Under the pieces are notes generated by a model. That model had not been told where the DNA came from and made no database searches. It saw only the letters and a program-made list of their open reading frames with translations. Positions 1 through 6,133 of a stretch of DNA of 15,546 nucleotides are shown here, piece after piece; the stretch's first letter is position 1, and every line of letters starts with the position of its first letter. Made by a program: the position numbers and the translations under genes. Origin of the DNA: GCA-020352575 sp041635475 (GTDB taxonomy: Bacteria; Actinomycetota; Acidimicrobiia; Spongiisociales; JAENVV01); assembly GCA_041635475.1 (NCBI GenBank), contig JBFKVA010000051.1, positions 1 to 15,546 on the forward strand, written 5' to 3'.

Positions 1-282
1 CAACGCTCCCCGGTCGTGAGCCTCGACCTCCCATCGGGACTCGATGCCGACCTCGGGTACGTGCACCCGCTGGCGGTTCGGCCGTCGGCGACCGTGACGC
101 TCGCCCTCCCCAAGCCGGGCCTTCTCGACCCCGGGTCGGGTGACGTCGTACTGGCCGACATCTCGGTCCCTCAGGTGGTCTGGCGGCAGGTGGGGGTCGA
201 CGTGCCGGTCGACCTGTTCGGGTCGGGCCGAACGGTCCCCCTCGTGAGGGTGGGCGGCGGCTTCGAGAGGGGGTCCGGGTAG
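1..282 (+). CDS. nnrE: NAD(P)H-hydrate epimerase, C-terminal part (5' end outside window)
   Basis: Reading frame 1 is open from the first base and ends with TAG at 280-282. The fragment starts inside the YjeF N-terminal (NnrE) domain: it has the typical VVSLDLPSGLDAD motif, a TVTLALPKPGL strand and an ADISVP segment, the family's usual C-terminal signatures. The enzyme interconverts R and S epimers of damaged, hydrated NAD(P)H so that the S-specific dehydratase NnrD can repair it. NnrE is often fused to NnrD; here the protein ends about 40 residues after the ADISVP motif, so it is a stand-alone epimerase, at least at its C-terminal side. It converges on trmL with 35 bp between the stops. The N-terminal half, including much of the active site, is not in the window. 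Confidence 0.85.
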   Translation, partial: QRSPVVSLDLPSGLDADLGYVHPLAVRPSATVTLALPKPGLLDPGSGDVVLADISVPQVVWRQVGVDVPVDLFGSGRTVPLVRVGGGFERGSG

Positions 283-301
283 AGAGCCCCGAGCGAGCCG
301 C

Positions 302-314
302 CGCCGGGTCGGCG
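302..314. terminator. Possible bidirectional terminator hairpin between nnrE and trmL
   Basis: A small inverted repeat, CGCCG-GGT-CGGCG, lies in the 35-bp gap between the convergent stops of nnrE and trmL. The stem is only 5 bp with a 3-nt loop and there is no T-tract, so position is the main support. Confidence 0.25.
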
Positions 315-317
315 AGG

Positions 318-779
318 TCAGGCGAGACCGGGGAAGTCCTGCTGCCTGAGGGCTTCGAACGTGGCGATGGCGATGCTGTTGGAGAGATTGAGGCTACGGC
401 TGCGGGGCACCATGGGGATCCGGACCTGGGCGTCGATGAGGTCCGACACCAGGATGTCCCGGGGCAGTCCGTCCGACTCGGGACCGAACAGCAGCGCGTC
501 CCCGGGCCGGTACGCCACGTCGGTGTATCGGGTGCTGGCTCGCCGTGTGAACGCGATGATCCTCGACGGGGCGGTTGCCCGCGCGAACGCCGCCAGGGAG
601 TCGTGTTCACTGACGTCGGCCCACTCGCGGTAGTCGAGGCCGGCTCGCCGGAGGCGTGCTTCATCGAGCGAGAACCCGAGGGGGCCGATGAGGTGCAGGC
701 GGGTCCTCGTGTTGGCGGCCAGGCGCATGGCGTTGCCGGTGTTGGGCGGGATCTCGGGGCGGTAGAGGACGATGTGCAT
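318..779 (-). CDS. trmL: tRNA (cytidine(34)-2'-O)-methyltransferase TrmL (SPOUT family)
   Basis: This 153-residue protein matches the short, single-domain SPOUT enzymes of the TrmL/YibK group, which are usually about 155 residues. Seen in sequence: N-terminal MHIVLYRPEIPPNTGNAMRL with the conserved N and R; the central LLFGPESDGLP loop; and the C-terminal IPMVPRSRSLNLSNSIAIA segment, which forms the knotted S-adenosylmethionine site. The enzyme 2'-O-methylates the wobble nucleotide 34 of certain leucine tRNAs, acting in the cytoplasm as a dimer. It lies 27 bp downstream of nucS on the same strand, so the two are probably cotranscribed. No anomaly is visible. Confidence 0.93.
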   Translation of the reverse strand: MHIVLYRPEIPPNTGNAMRLAANTRTRLHLIGPLGFSLDEARLRRAGLDYREWADVSEHDSLAAFARATAPSRIIAFTRRASTRYTDVAYRPGDALLFGPESDGLPRDILVSDLIDAQVRIPMVPRSRSLNLSNSIAIATFEALRQQDFPGLA

Positions 780-806
780 CAGGGGCGGGCTTCGATCATG
801 ACTCCC

Positions 807-1466
807 TCAGAAGAGGGTCGGGACGGTGGGCTCGATTCCCCGGAGGGCGTCGTAGTCGACCTCGACGCAGTCGATCCCCCGGCTGGCAGCGAGGGTCCGG
901 GCCTGGGGCGCGATCGACTGGGCCACGAAGAGCCCGCGTACCGGGGCGAGCCGCGGGTCGAGGTCGAGCCGCTCGACGTACCGGGCGAGTTGCTCGACCC
1001 CGTCGATCCCACCTTGGCGCTTGATCTCGATGGCCACGGTCGCCCCTTCCCGGTCCCGACACACCAGGTCGACCGGGCCGATGTCGGTGGGGAACTCGCG
1101 CCGGACCAGGGTGAGGCCCTCCTCGATCTCCTCGGGCCGTTCCGACAGGAGGAGCTGGAGGTGGGCTTCGACGCCGTCCTTCTGAAGGCCGGGATCGATC
1201 CCCATGGAGTGGTCGAACTCGTGGAGGATCTCCTCGATCTCGATCTCCAGTCGCTCGCCCTTGGCGTTGGTGACGATCCACAGGTCGTCGGACTCCTCGA
1301 GGTGGTTGGGGGCGTTCATCCAGTTGAGGGGCTTGTAGGCGCCGCCGTCGGCGTGCACCGCGACGCACCCGTCGGCCTTGACCATGAGCAGCCGGACGGC
1401 CAGCGGGAGATGGGCTGTGAGCCGGCCCTCGTAGGTGACCGAGCAGCGGGCGATGACGAGGCGCAT
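807..1466 (-). CDS. nucS: Mismatch-specific endonuclease NucS/EndoMS
   Basis: This 219-residue protein has the expected length and domain order of actinobacterial NucS: an N-terminal DNA-binding/dimerisation beta domain (about 1-105) and a C-terminal RecB-like nuclease domain (about 110-210). The PD-(D/E)xK core is visible as D133 in GPVDLVCRD and E147-x-K149 in AIEIKRQGG. NucS cuts both strands at G/T, G/G and T/T mismatches and provides the non-canonical mismatch repair of actinobacteria and archaea that lack MutS/MutL. The last residues, PTVPTLF, resemble the beta-clamp-binding tail described for this family. The ATG was chosen because MRLVIARCSV aligns with the family N-terminus and sits 9 nt after a TACTGT -10-like hexamer; the frame stays open farther upstream without family similarity. 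The M20 gene ends 44 bp upstream. Confidence 0.94.
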   Translation of the reverse strand: MRLVIARCSVTYEGRLTAHLPLAVRLLMVKADGCVAVHADGGAYKPLNWMNAPNHLEESDDLWIVTNAKGERLEIEIEEILHEFDHSMGIDPGLQKDGVEAHLQLLLSERPEEIEEGLTLVRREFPTDIGPVDLVCRDREGATVAIEIKRQGGIDGVEQLARYVERLDLDPRLAPVRGLFVAQSIAPQARTLAASRGIDCVEVDYDALRGIEPTVPTLF

Positions 1467-1475
1467 ACGGAGACG

Positions 1476-1481
1476 ACAGTA
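1476..1481 (-). promoter_or_regulatory. Putative -10 element (TACTGT) of nucS
   Basis: The minus strand reads TACTGT, matching the actinobacterial TANNNT -10 consensus, 9 nt before the nucS ATG. That spacing would give a leaderless or nearly leaderless transcript. No convincing -35 hexamer is seen, and read-through from the M20 gene is also possible. Confidence 0.4.
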
Positions 1482-1510
1482 ACGAGGCCCGGGGCCCACG
1501 TCGCCCGGCC

Positions 1511-2839
1511 CTACCCGCCTCCGAGCAGCCGGAGTGCGATCGCTTCGGCCAGGGCGCTCCGGCGAAGGTCGTCGAGGTCGACGCTTTCGTCGGGGCCGTG
1601 CATGGACGATGTGGGGTCGCACACCCCCGTGAGGAGGATCTCGGCGTCGGGCATGGCCTCGTTGAAGGCGGCCACGAACGGGATCGATCCCCCAACGCCC
1701 GCCTCGACCGACCCCCCGTCCCATGCCTCGTGGAAGGCCGACCGCCAGGCTTCATAGGCCGGGCCCGATGCCTCGAGGGCGAACGCCTCCCCGGCCGACT
1801 CCCCGTGGAAGGTGACGTCTGCCCCCCACGGCACCCGGGAGGCGAGGTGGTCCACGAGGGCGCGCACGGCTGCGGCCGGGTCCTGCCCGGGGGCGACGCG
1901 CATGCTCACCTTGGCCCGCGCCACCGGTACGAGGGCGTTGACGGAGTCTGCGATGGCGGGAGCGTCGACCGCAAGGATCGAGATGGCCGGCTTCGACCAG
2001 AGCCGCGACGTGAGGGTGCCGGTCCCCAGGGTTCGGAGACCCTCGACCGGGCGGGCCGCCTGCGCCAACTCCGCCTCGGTGAGGTCGAGCGGGTCGCTCG
2101 GGTACTCCACGAGGCCGGCCACCGCCACGGCGCCGTCGTCGTCGTGGAGGGAGGACAGCAGGCGAGCAAGCGCCATGAGTGCGTCGGGGTAGACGCCACC
2201 GAACGACCCGGAGTGCACGGCGTTGCGGAGGGTGCGGACCTCGACGATCACCTCCACCAGGCCCCGCAGCGATGTCGTGAGCGTGGGGAGGCCGACCCGC
2301 CAGTTCCCGACGTCACCGATCACGACGACGTCGGCCGCCAAAAGGTCCCCGTGGGACTCCAGGAAGGCCGGGAGATGATCCGATCCGATCTCCTCCTCCC
2401 CTTCGACGAAGACCTTCACCCCGACCGGGACATCCCCGGCGAAGGCCCGGATGGCTCCCAGGTGCATGACGATGCCTGCCTTGTCGTCGCCCGCTCCCCG
2501 GCCGAAGAGACGGCCGTCGATGGTCGTGGGCTCGAACGGCGGGCGGGTCCAGCCCGGGCCGGGGGGCTGGACGTCGTGGTGGGCGTAGAGGAGGACCGTG
2601 GGCGTCCCGTCGGGTGCTGGGATCTGCCCGAACACGGCCGGATGTGCGCCCTCGACCTCGAGGAGCCGCACGTCGTCCATCCCCGCCTCCCGGAGGAGGT
2701 CGGCGACCGCCTCCGCGGATCTCCGGACGTCGCTGGCGTGGGCGGGCATCGAGGAGACCGATGGGATCCTGACCAGGTCCTCGAGGGTCGACACGAGGGA
2801 TGGGAACAGCGCATCGATGCGCTCGGCGAGGGATGGCAT
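1511..2839 (-). CDS. M20 family metallodipeptidase (CNDP-like)
   Basis: This 442-residue di-zinc peptidase of the M20/M28 clan has about the usual length for M20 dipeptidases. Metal and catalytic motifs in order: AHHDVQP (H87, with D89), GRGAGDDKAG (bridging aspartate D118), VEGEEEIGS (general base and ligand E148/E149), IGDVG (D176) and the C-terminal SSMHGPDESV (H414). AVHSG (H209) belongs to the dimerisation lid domain, about residues 195-310. It probably hydrolyses dipeptides in the cytoplasm; no signal peptide is seen. The frame is open far upstream, but similarity begins at MPSLAERIDA. That ATG is 7 nt after a TAGCCT hexamer, so the transcript is probably leaderless. It is divergent from the beta-grasp fusion gene, with a 117-bp shared intergenic region. 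The exact substrate cannot be read from sequence. Confidence 0.9.
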   Translation of the reverse strand: MPSLAERIDALFPSLVSTLEDLVRIPSVSSMPAHASDVRRSAEAVADLLREAGMDDVRLLEVEGAHPAVFGQIPAPDGTPTVLLYAHHDVQPPGPGWTRPPFEPTTIDGRLFGRGAGDDKAGIVMHLGAIRAFAGDVPVGVKVFVEGEEEIGSDHLPAFLESHGDLLAADVVVIGDVGNWRVGLPTLTTSLRGLVEVIVEVRTLRNAVHSGSFGGVYPDALMALARLLSSLHDDDGAVAVAGLVEYPSDPLDLTEAELAQAARPVEGLRTLGTGTLTSRLWSKPAISILAVDAPAIADSVNALVPVARAKVSMRVAPGQDPAAAVRALVDHLASRVPWGADVTFHGESAGEAFALEASGPAYEAWRSAFHEAWDGGSVEAGVGGSIPFVAAFNEAMPDAEILLTGVCDPTSSMHGPDESVDLDDLRRSALAEAIALRLLGGG

Positions 2840-2846
2840 GGCCGCG

Positions 2847-2852
2847 AGGCTA
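2847..2852 (-). promoter_or_regulatory. Putative -10 element (TAGCCT) of the M20 peptidase gene
   Basis: The minus strand reads TAGCCT followed by 7 nt and then the ATG. The same hexamer stands at a similar distance before two other genes in this window (6063-6068 and 6122-6127). Transcription would start at or next to the ATG, giving a leaderless mRNA. Confidence 0.5.
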
Positions 2853-2943
2853 CCTTGCGACGGGCAACATCCCCGGAGGTCCTGGCGTCGGAGGCCGATG
2901 TGACGACGCCGCCCTGGTGCTGCCGGGAGTACCCGGTGGCGGG

Positions 2944-2949
2944 TATCCT
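2944..2949 (+). promoter_or_regulatory. Putative -10 element (TATCCT) of the beta-grasp/membrane fusion gene
   Basis: TATCCT fits TANNNT and ends 7 nt before the GTG at 2957. No Shine-Dalgarno sequence precedes that GTG, which fits a leaderless start. It lies in the 117-bp divergent region shared with the M20 gene. Confidence 0.45.
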
Positions 2950-2956
2950 CCCGCAC

Positions 2957-3967
2957 GTGGCAACGGTCCGGCTCTTCGCCAACCTTCGTGAGACGGCAGG
3001 CACGGGGAAACTCGAGCTCGACGTGGCGACCGTCGGCGAAGCACTCGAGCACCTCGTCACCGCCTACGGCGAGCGGTTCGAGCGGGGGCTGGCGATGGCG
3101 CGGGTCTGGAAGAACGGCGACCCGGCTGAGCCCGAGATGACCATCGACTCCTCCGACGAGATCGCCATCATCCCCCCCGTGTCCGGGGGCGCGGTGCCGA
3201 TGCTCACCGATGGCGTCCCGGTCCCGGCGGTGGCCGGGGCGGCTGCGCTCCTCGTGGTCGGGATTGCCAACGCCCTCGACGCTCCCGAGTTCTTCATCGC
3301 GGCCCTCGTCGGCGTCCTCGGGGTGTGGGCGATGGACCTCACCACCCAGTCCAAGGCGGCCGGAACCGGGCTCCGGGCAGCACCGTTGCTGCTGGCCCTG
3401 TTCGGGGGCACGACGAGCGGCTGGTGGTTCGCGAGCCGGGGCGCGGGAGCAGCCGGCCTTGGCGTGGCCGTGGTGGGGGCCGTCATCATCACGCTGCTCC
3501 TGGCGTCGTTCCGCCGCGTGAGCAGATCGGTGGTGAGTGTGACCACGACCGGACTCGTGGCCTCCTACGGGGCCGCCTCCGGCGCGGGCTTGGCCGCCAT
3601 GCGACTGGCGGAAGGGGGACAGCGCATGGTGTGGCTGTTCCTCCTGATGGTGGTCGTCGGTCTCATGGCCGCATCCACGACCCGGGTCGTACGGTCGTTT
3701 GCAGTGGTCGATCCGCTCGTGGCCGGGGCGGTGGGAACGATCGTCGCCGGCCTTTCGGCCGCCCTCGTCCTCGACCTGGAGGTCGTCGGGTTCCTCTTTG
3801 TCTCCGTGCTCGTCGCCTTGGCGCTCATCGCCGGGCGTGCCCTCGGTTCCCTGGCCCGCACCGGTGAGCCCCTCCTGGCCGAGACCCTCCCCGGGTACCT
3901 GCCGTCCGTGGACGGTTCTGTGCTGGCGGGGGCCGTCTACCTGTTCGCCATCACGTTCTTCGTGTAG
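2957..3967 (+). CDS. MoaD/ThiS-type beta-grasp domain fused to a multi-helix, CdsA-like membrane domain
   Basis: A 336-residue protein with two parts. Residues 1-78 look like a MoaD-type sulfur carrier: VRLFANLRETAG start, VGEALEHLV helix, RVWKNGD strand, SSDEIAIIPPVSGG ending with G77-G78. In MoaD the double glycine is the C-terminus and is thiocarboxylated; here the frame continues into about 258 residues with roughly eight hydrophobic segments (about 85-105, 108-126, 136-152, 158-177, 185-207, 214-232, 238-285, 315-336). The membrane part resembles a degenerate CDP-diglyceride synthase: its tail LPGYLPSVDGSVLAGAVYLF has the LPG and D of CdsA, but the invariant K-D and HGG residues are absent. 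GTG 2957 fits the family start and a -10 hexamer; GTG 2936 is an alternative. Internal ATG 3200, after a G-rich stretch, could yield the membrane part alone. Function unknown. Confidence 0.8.
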   Translation: MATVRLFANLRETAGTGKLELDVATVGEALEHLVTAYGERFERGLAMARVWKNGDPAEPEMTIDSSDEIAIIPPVSGGAVPMLTDGVPVPAVAGAAALLVVGIANALDAPEFFIAALVGVLGVWAMDLTTQSKAAGTGLRAAPLLLALFGGTTSGWWFASRGAGAAGLGVAVVGAVIITLLLASFRRVSRSVVSVTTTGLVASYGAASGAGLAAMRLAEGGQRMVWLFLLMVVVGLMAASTTRVVRSFAVVDPLVAGAVGTIVAGLSAALVLDLEVVGFLFVSVLVALALIAGRALGSLARTGEPLLAETLPGYLPSVDGSVLAGAVYLFAITFFV

Positions 3968-4009
3968 TACCACGATGGCCGTGACCGCAGGCAGCCCCGG
4001 GTCCCCTTC

Positions 4010-4381
4010 GTGACGATCGCTGCCATCGCCCTCGGTGGAGCGGTCGGTGCCTCCCTGCGGTACGGGGCGTCCCGGCTCGTGATCGGCCTGGGTGGTGAGG
4101 GCTTCGTGGCAACCGGGCTCGTCAACATCAGCGGGGCGGCGGCCCTCGGGTTCCTGGCCGGGTGGTGGGCAGCCCACGAAGGGGTCACGAACCCCGTCCG
4201 TCTGGGCGTGACGACCGGCCTCTTGGGAGGCTTCACGACCTTCTCGACCTGGGCCGTGGAGAGCGCAGATCTGTGGGAACAGGGCAGGGGCGTCCTTGCG
4301 TTCGCCAACGTGGCGGTCCCGGTGGTCGTGGGCTTGCTGGCGGTGTTCGGTGGCCTGGCCCTGGGAAGGACCGGTCACTGA
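4010..4381 (+). CDS. fluC: Fluoride efflux channel FluC/CrcB
   Basis: This 123-residue protein has four hydrophobic segments and the length typical of FluC. Signatures: GGAVGASLRYGASR near the N-terminus (R17), a VNISGAAALG motif with the pore asparagine N39, and GGFTTFSTWAVE with F75, F78 and the TTFST break that forms the central Na+ site. FluC dimers are dual-topology channels that let toxic fluoride leave the cell. The start is GTG at 4010; no ATG in this frame fits. It follows the beta-grasp fusion gene by 42 bp, probably in the same transcript, and converges on the class V aminotransferase with only 16 bp between stops. Actinobacteria often carry two tandem crcB genes; only one is here. 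No fluoride riboswitch was recognised upstream. Confidence 0.92.
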   Translation: MTIAAIALGGAVGASLRYGASRLVIGLGGEGFVATGLVNISGAAALGFLAGWWAAHEGVTNPVRLGVTTGLLGGFTTFSTWAVESADLWEQGRGVLAFANVAVPVVVGLLAVFGGLALGRTGH

Positions 4382-4397
4382 CGGCGATCGTGTACCC

Positions 4398-6053
4398 CTA
4401 GCCGCTCGGCAGCGGGAACCAGCGCAGGTGCTCGAAGTCCTCGGTGAGGTCCGGGGTGGCGATCGGCTCGACATCGACGCCCGCCTCGAGGATCGCCCGT
4501 GAGGCCTCGAGGTACTCCCGGAGATCCTCCTGGGCGTACTCGTGCCGCCGTCGCCGATACGCCATCGACCCGGTGGAGTAGTCGATGTCGAAGAGGGAGA
4601 GAGGCGCTTCGGCCACCCCGTCGCGGTGTCGCCAGATTCCCGTCCGGGGCTCGAACGTGTAGAGGGGCAGGAGGCGCCACCCGTGGGTGGCGATGAGCCT
4701 CACGGCCTCGATGATGTACTCGAAGGTGAACTCGTCGATGAAGTAGTTGAAGTTCACCCGGACCCATCCCGGCTTGATCCCCTCACACCCCCGGCCGATC
4801 TCGCGCTCGAACTCGTGTGACCGGTCGATGTCGATCCCGAGCAGGCGGTGTCCGTACGGCCCCGCACACGAGCAGCCGCCGCGGGATTGGATGCCGAAGA
4901 GGTCGTTGAGGAGCGCCACGACGAAGTTGTGGTGGAGGTACTGATCCCCGCGCCGCACGACGAACGAGACGATCGAGAGGCGATCGGCGGCCCGGTTGCC
5001 GAGGACGTCGATGCCAGGGTGCTGCTCCCATGCCCCGATCGCTCGTCGGATGAACGATTCCTCCAGTTCGCGGATTCGGGCGACGCCGACGGCCTCCTTG
5101 AGCTGGAACGCCAGGCCGGCCCTGATCGACTCGACGATGGCCGGGGTGCCGCCCTCCTCCCGGTGCTCGATGTCGTCGAGGTAGTGGTGGCTCTCGGGGT
5201 TGACGTACCACACGGTCCCCCCGCCGGGCATGTCGGGTACCCGGTTCTGGAACAGTTCCTTGCGAGCGACGAGGACCCCCGGCGTCCCCGGCCCGCCGAT
5301 GAGCTTGTGCGGCGACACGAAGATGGCGTCCTTGTAGTCGAGGTTGCCGCCTTCGGGACTGCGCATCCCGATGGCGACGTAGGGAGCGGCCGCGGCGAAG
5401 TCCCAGAAGGAGAGGGCGCCGTGCTCGTGGAGAAGGGTCGAGATCGCCGAGGTGTCCGAGATGATGCCGGTGACGTTGGACGCCGCCGAGAACGAACCGA
5501 TCTTGAGGCGCCGACCGGCGTGTTCGACGAGTGCCTGGCGAAGCAACGAGAGGTCGATGTGCCCGTCCGCATCCTCGCCGATGACGACGACGTCGGCGAC
5601 CGATTCCCTCCAAGGGAGTTCGTTGGAGTGGTGCTCGAACGGTCCGATGAACACCACGGGCCGCTCGTCGAGGGGGATGTGGGCCGAGAGGTGGTGGCGG
5701 TCGTCGAGGGCAGACGGGATGCGCAGGCCCAGGACCCCGACGAGACGGTCGATGGCGGCGGTGCATCCACTCCCGGTGAACACCACGGCGTGGTCGTCGG
5801 TGGCCCCCGTGCAACGGCGGATGATCTCCCTGGCATCCTCCCGGAAGCGCGTGGTCTGGAGGCCGGTGCCCGACGACTCGGTGTGGGTGTTGGCATAGAG
5901 CGGCAGGACGGCGTCGCGGATGTAGTCCTCGACGAACGAAAGCGCCCGGCCGGATGCGGTGTAGTCGGCGTAGATGACCGGGCGCTGCCCGAATGGGCCG
6001 GTGACGATCTCGCGGGAGCCGATCACCGACTCCCGGATCGTGTCGATGAGCAT
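4398..6053 (-). CDS. Class V PLP-dependent aminotransferase, cysteine-desulfurase-like, with C-terminal extension
   Basis: A 551-residue fold-type I PLP enzyme, clearly longer than SufS (about 400). Seen in order: YADYTASGRAL (27-38), VVFTGSGCTAAID phosphate-binding segment (90-102), GPFEHHSNELPWR (137-149, histidine over the ring), FSAASNVTGI, FWDFAAAAPY with D218 for the pyridine nitrogen, and SPHKLIGG with Schiff-base lysine K250. RGGCSCAGPYGH (391-402) has cysteines 394 and 396 where SufS-type desulfurases carry the persulfide cysteine. About 110 residues after the core form a charged extension of no recognised domain. It may desulfurate cysteine or a related substrate; lyase activity is the alternative. 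ATG 6053 is 9 nt after TAGCCT, so it is probably leaderless. It converges on fluC and is divergent from the M23 operon, 80 bp away. Confidence 0.88.
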   Translation of the reverse strand: MLIDTIRESVIGSREIVTGPFGQRPVIYADYTASGRALSFVEDYIRDAVLPLYANTHTESSGTGLQTTRFREDAREIIRRCTGATDDHAVVFTGSGCTAAIDRLVGVLGLRIPSALDDRHHLSAHIPLDERPVVFIGPFEHHSNELPWRESVADVVVIGEDADGHIDLSLLRQALVEHAGRRLKIGSFSAASNVTGIISDTSAISTLLHEHGALSFWDFAAAAPYVAIGMRSPEGGNLDYKDAIFVSPHKLIGGPGTPGVLVARKELFQNRVPDMPGGGTVWYVNPESHHYLDDIEHREEGGTPAIVESIRAGLAFQLKEAVGVARIRELEESFIRRAIGAWEQHPGIDVLGNRAADRLSIVSFVVRRGDQYLHHNFVVALLNDLFGIQSRGGCSCAGPYGHRLLGIDIDRSHEFEREIGRGCEGIKPGWVRVNFNYFIDEFTFEYIIEAVRLIATHGWRLLPLYTFEPRTGIWRHRDGVAEAPLSLFDIDYSTGSMAYRRRRHEYAQEDLREYLEASRAILEAGVDVEPIATPDLTEDFEHLRWFPLPSG

Positions 6054-6062
6054 GAAGCCCGG

Positions 6063-6068
6063 AGGCTA
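6063..6068 (-). promoter_or_regulatory. Putative -10 element (TAGCCT) of the class V aminotransferase gene
   Basis: The minus strand reads TAGCCT, 9 nt before the ATG at 6053. It stands in an 80-bp divergent region in which the facing M23 operon carries the same hexamer, so the two promoters are nearly back to back. Confidence 0.5.
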
Positions 6069-6121
6069 CTCGGCGATCCCGATGCCGGACCGGGTGCAGC
6101 GGGGTATGACAGGTCCGTCGG

Positions 6122-6127
6122 TAGCCT
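6122..6127 (+). promoter_or_regulatory. Putative -10 element (TAGCCT) of the six-gene operon
   Basis: TAGCCT ends 6 nt before the ATG at 6134. No Shine-Dalgarno sequence lies in between, so the first gene of the 6134-11189 operon is probably translated from a leaderless mRNA. A good -35 hexamer is not apparent at 16-18 nt. Confidence 0.5.
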
Positions 6128-6133
6128 TCCACC

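Noticed and set aside
395..400. Another AGGCTA (TAGCCT on minus) hexamer
   Set aside because: It is inside the trmL coding sequence, not near a start, and is taken as chance.
3968..4009. Fluoride riboswitch before fluC
   Set aside because: The gap is only 42 bp after the upstream gene and shows no recognisable crcB-motif structure.
2840..4474. Long open minus-strand stretch upstream of the M20 peptidase, giving a 987-codon frame
   Set aside because: It lies opposite the beta-grasp fusion and fluC genes and has a biased composition rich in R, G, H, D and E with no recognisable domain. The M20 family similarity and promoter start at 2839. It is a by-product of GC-rich coding on the other strand.
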